From UBA9662 sp002729415 (GTDB taxonomy: Bacteria > Poribacteria > WGA-4E > UBA9662): 64,000 bases of DNA. This document shows positions 61,657 through 64,000 of this stretch, piece after piece. The stretch's first letter is position 1. The number at the start of each line of letters is the position of its first letter. The position numbers and the translations under genes were made by a program. The stretch lies in NCBI GenBank assembly GCA_002729415.1, contig PBXZ01000071.1, forward strand, positions 1-64,000, in the 5' to 3' direction. Below the pieces are notes generated by a model, which was not told the DNA's origin, searched no databases, and worked only from the letters and a program-made list of their open reading frames with translations.

Positions 61657-61972
61657 GTTTGACAGGTGAAATTGGGAGAATCGTTTGTTGTGGAGTGTTT
61701 TATCGTATCGTTGAAGTCAACACGATAAAAGCCCCAGATCTAGATATGCCCTTACTCAAGGCTCGGTAGCTGGAACTAAACAGTAAGGATATTTTAGTGT
61801 TAGTCTGGATCACCGCAGAATTTGCCGCAAATTTTTGGGCAGACCTAGCGAATTAGATGTAATTGTAATTCCACTCTTCCAAGTTCGAAAATGCATTCGA
61901 GTTTTGTGTTTAACGAGGAGGAAGTTGGTTTTGTGGCTTGTCTGTAAGAATGAATGATTACATGGGAAGAAC
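61657..61972. other. 316-base gap with one hairpin
   Basis: TTTTATCGT (61698-61706) pairs with ACGATAAAA (61722-61730), and GTTGA/TCAAC inside it adds a second stem with a short bulge. It lies 41 bases past rnhB and could mark the end of the ffh operon on either strand, but no T-run follows on the plus strand. No gene is seen in the remainder between the convergent rnhB and dtd. Confidence 0.45.
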
Positions 61973-62422
61973 TTAAAAAAGCTTGGTGCTATCAAGCAGC
62001 ATTGTTACTGGACCGTCATTGATAAGTTGTACATCCATCATTGCTTGGAATCTACCACCTTTTCCATTTACTCCTAGTTCGTTCAAAGCGCCGATGAATT
62101 CTTCATATAGTTTACTGGCTTTTTCTGGTGGTGATGCTTCGATGAAACTTGGTCGTCGGCCTTTGCGACAATCACCGTAAAGGGTAAATTGTGAAACAAT
62201 AAGTGCGGATCCTCCTATATCCAACAGGGATTTGTTCATTTTGCCCTCTTCATCACGAAAGATTCGTAAGTTTGCTACTTTTTGTGCCAGGTAATTGATA
62301 TCTTCTCGTTGATCATTTTTAGATACGCCCAGAAAGACTAGCAGACCGGATCCAATTTCTGATATCAGTTCTCCACCAACTGTAACGCTTGCAGATTTTA
62401 CGCGTTGCACGACAGCTCTCAT
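61973..62422 (-). CDS. dtd: D-aminoacyl-tRNA deacylase
   Basis: 149 residues, the usual DTD length. MRAVVQRVKSASVTVGG is the family start, SQFTLYGDCRKGRRPSF the first catalytic block (SQ-x-x-L), and NDGPVTMLLDS the second (GP-cis-Pro region). It cleaves D-amino acids, and Gly from Ala-tRNA, off mischarged tRNA. The start ATG at 62422 is in the right place. It is divergent from the ABC permease 92 bases away. Confidence 0.97.
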   Translation of the reverse strand: MRAVVQRVKSASVTVGGELISEIGSGLLVFLGVSKNDQREDINYLAQKVANLRIFRDEEGKMNKSLLDIGGSALIVSQFTLYGDCRKGRRPSFIEASPPEKASKLYEEFIGALNELGVNGKGGRFQAMMDVQLINDGPVTMLLDSTKLF

Positions 62423-62514
62423 ATATGCTCCAAGTTTTTTGATTGCTTTTCATTAAATTTAGATTCTAGCATGGGTATAAAACCACAGCAATAAACTGGG
62501 ATTCTACTGACTAA

Positions 62515-63753
62515 ATGAAAATTGTCCAGAATACTTCATCGGCATTTTCAACGTTTTATGCCAATGGAATGCGTACGTTCCTTATTGTCCTGAGCATTTC
62601 AATTGGAATTGCTGGCGTGATTGTAATGATGTCGCTTGGCGCTGGAGCCCAGAAATTAGTGATGAACGAAGTTGAAAAGGTTGGTGGGCCACTGACGTTT
62701 GGTGTGTATCGTGAGGGGCGGATCCGCAAGGGTGGTCGCTGGATTCAAAATCCCAGCAAGCATTTCTTGATGATGGAAGATGTAGAATTAATTCGAAATG
62801 AATGTCCATCCGTCGATATGGCTGCACCGGAGACTTACAGGTCCGTAAATGTATCGTATGATGGGGAACAAAAGAGAACCCGCTTGCAGGCAACATCCTA
62901 CGATTATCACCTTATTCGTGAGTGGCATACTCGTGTAGGACGCTTTATTTCTGATGAGGATCTCAGCTTTTGGAGTAAGGTCTGTGTTGTTGGTGAGGAA
63001 ATTGTTCAGGACCTGTTCTCTGGCTTAGATCCGATAGGCAAAGAGATTAAAGTCAGTAATGAACGTTTCAGCATCATTGGAGTTATGGAATCTCGTGGAA
63101 AGGGACTTGACCCAGGAATGGGAAGTGAGGATAATCAGATTTTTACGCCAGTAACGACCACACAGACCCAATTTTTAGGAAACGATTATGTCGATCATAT
63201 CCTGATCCGGGTCAAAGACTATGATGTTATTGATCAAGCAGTAAATCAGGTCAAAAAAGTTTTAATGCGAGCAAATGGCGGGGAAGAATTCTTCGAAGTG
63301 TGGGTTATGAAAGAAGAGTTGAAATCCACCAACAGAATTATCTTAATTATTGAGTTGGTTCTTGTCTTGATTGCTTCGGTTTCCTTAATAGTAGGTGGAA
63401 TTGGTACCCTCAATATTATGTTGGTGTCTGTGACTGAACGTGTGCCAGAAATTGGCCTTCGAAAGGCGGTTGGCGCCAAAAGCTGGGATATTCGGATACA
63501 GTTTTTGACTGAATCTGTTCTTATTTGTCTAATTGGAAGTATTATTGGGATTATAATCGGATTTGGTTTGACACATGCTGTTGCTGTCGCATTGAGTAAA
63601 TATATTGACGGATTTGAATGGCCGTCAGTAATTACCCTGAGATCAGTTTTAACCTCAGTTGCTGCTGGGGCAGCTATTGGTGTCTTTTTTGGTTATTATC
63701 CCGCCAGTCGTGCTTCTAGGTTAAAACCAATTGAAGCCATCCGTCACAAATAA
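62515..63753 (+). CDS. MacB-type ABC transporter permease
   Basis: 412 residues: a first membrane helix (about 20-42), a periplasmic MacB_PCD domain (43-270), then three helices in the FtsX-type C-terminal domain (about 285-400). LNIMLVSVTERVPEIGLRKAVGAKSWDIRIQFLTES (in part) is the coupling-helix signature. MacB-type permeases work as dimers with an ATPase and often an HlyD-like adaptor, exporting antibiotics, peptides or lipoproteins. No ATPase gene lies between it and dtd or hflX, so it is encoded elsewhere. Ends three bases before hflX. Confidence 0.88.
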   Translation: MKIVQNTSSAFSTFYANGMRTFLIVLSISIGIAGVIVMMSLGAGAQKLVMNEVEKVGGPLTFGVYREGRIRKGGRWIQNPSKHFLMMEDVELIRNECPSVDMAAPETYRSVNVSYDGEQKRTRLQATSYDYHLIREWHTRVGRFISDEDLSFWSKVCVVGEEIVQDLFSGLDPIGKEIKVSNERFSIIGVMESRGKGLDPGMGSEDNQIFTPVTTTQTQFLGNDYVDHILIRVKDYDVIDQAVNQVKKVLMRANGGEEFFEVWVMKEELKSTNRIILIIELVLVLIASVSLIVGGIGTLNIMLVSVTERVPEIGLRKAVGAKSWDIRIQFLTESVLICLIGSIIGIIIGFGLTHAVAVALSKYIDGFEWPSVITLRSVLTSVAAGAAIGVFFGYYPASRASRLKPIEAIRHK

Positions 63754-63755
63754 AA

Positions 63756-64000
63756 TTATTGGATGGTGTGAGTTGAGTTGACTAGAAGCTGGTCTAGCAG
63801 CTTTAAGTGGCGTCGGGGCAGTTGAGCTTGGATAAAGATTTCCTCCGTTCTATAATCAGTACTTACAATATGTCCGTGGTTGTAGAGATAATCTAGAGCT
63901 TTTGCGTCCTGATAGGAAAGAGAGATTGATAAACAAATGTCATGCTTTGAAATAATCTTAGCAATATGATTTTTGAGTTCTTGGATGCCATCGCCTGTAA
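63756..64000 (-). CDS. hflX: GTPase HflX, C-terminal end
   Basis: 81 codons from the window edge to TAA at 63756-63758, in a frame open from base 64000. TGDGIQELKNHI resembles the end of the GTPase domain of HflX (TGEGIDEL), and ALDYLYNHGHIVSTDYRTEEIFIQAQLP matches its C-terminal extension (HGEVLEEEY...). HflX is a ribosome-associated GTPase that splits stalled 70S. The rest lies beyond the window. The gene converges on the ABC permease. Confidence 0.75.
   Translation of the reverse strand, partial: TGDGIQELKNHIAKIISKHDICLSISLSYQDAKALDYLYNHGHIVSTDYRTEEIFIQAQLPRRHLKLLDQLLVNSTHTIQ

Noticed and set aside
1..64000. tRNA or rRNA genes
   Set aside because: No cloverleaf with GTTCRA-type T-arm or conserved rRNA block was recognised by reading both strands; a covariance search was not possible, so small RNAs could have been missed.
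1..64000. CRISPR array, prophage or insertion sequence
   Set aside because: No spaced direct repeats of 24-40 bases, no transposase or phage protein. The only tandem repeat seen is the 20-base unit at the end of cutA.

Overview
The window reads as a chromosomal segment of an uncultured marine bacterium, most like Candidatus Poribacteria (sponge-associated). This is inference from gene content, not a database match. The hints are a secreted SUMF1/FGE-fold protein with two dockerin-type calcium repeats, a phytanoyl-CoA dioxygenase-family protein, Gfo/Idh/MocA dehydrogenases, a Tm-1-like protein, an enolase-superfamily protein, FG-GAP and NHL propellers, and a C-terminal FlgD-like sorting domain. 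The envelope and respiration genes (MurA, O-antigen ligase, Ccm system, complex I) indicate a respiring, Gram-negative-type cell. No rRNA, tRNA, CRISPR array, transposase or phage gene was recognised. Many N bases are present in blocks, mostly at third codon positions, so the sequence looks like a population consensus.

Layout. 1-7.1 kb: two coupled methyltransferases (the first cut by the left edge), a secreted FGE-fold/dockerin protein, a TPR protein, and a minus-strand group of class V aminotransferase, inositol-dehydrogenase-like protein and an HAD-GDPD fusion. 7.1-12.3 kb: a second FGE-fold protein, a 1.07-kb stretch with no recognisable gene but four similar palindromes, and a 944-residue FG-GAP surface protein. 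12.3-14.9 kb: hisD and murA. 15.1-38.9 kb: a co-directional energy cluster, nuoABCDEF-[PhyH]-nuoGHJKLM-[NhaD-like antiporter]-nuoN-atpZIBEFHAGDC, closed by a strong hairpin. nuoI is not in it. 38.9-49.0 kb: pgi, a sugar isomerase/epimerase, a PfkB kinase, a nitroreductase, cobA-hemD, ccmE, ccmF, ccmH and an O-antigen ligase. 49.2-57.8 kb: an enolase-superfamily protein, M20 peptidase, small secreted protein, Tm-1-like protein, a low-quality region, an NHL propeller, a Gfo/Idh/MocA protein and cutA. 58.0-61.7 kb: ffh-rpsP-trmD-rplS-rnhB without rimM. 62-64 kb: dtd, a MacB-type permease, and the end of hflX.

How it fits together. Complex I pumps ions, an antiporter gene sits in the same unit, and the ATP synthase c subunit carries Gln26/Glu59/Ser60/Tyr64, which matches most of the Na+ ligand set known from Ilyobacter/Propionigenium rotors. 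A mixed H+/Na+ energy unit is the most interesting hypothesis here. The CobA-HemD and Ccm genes would supply tetrapyrrole and cytochrome c for respiration; the Ccm set combines a Cys-type CcmE with an unusual CPCGC CcmH.
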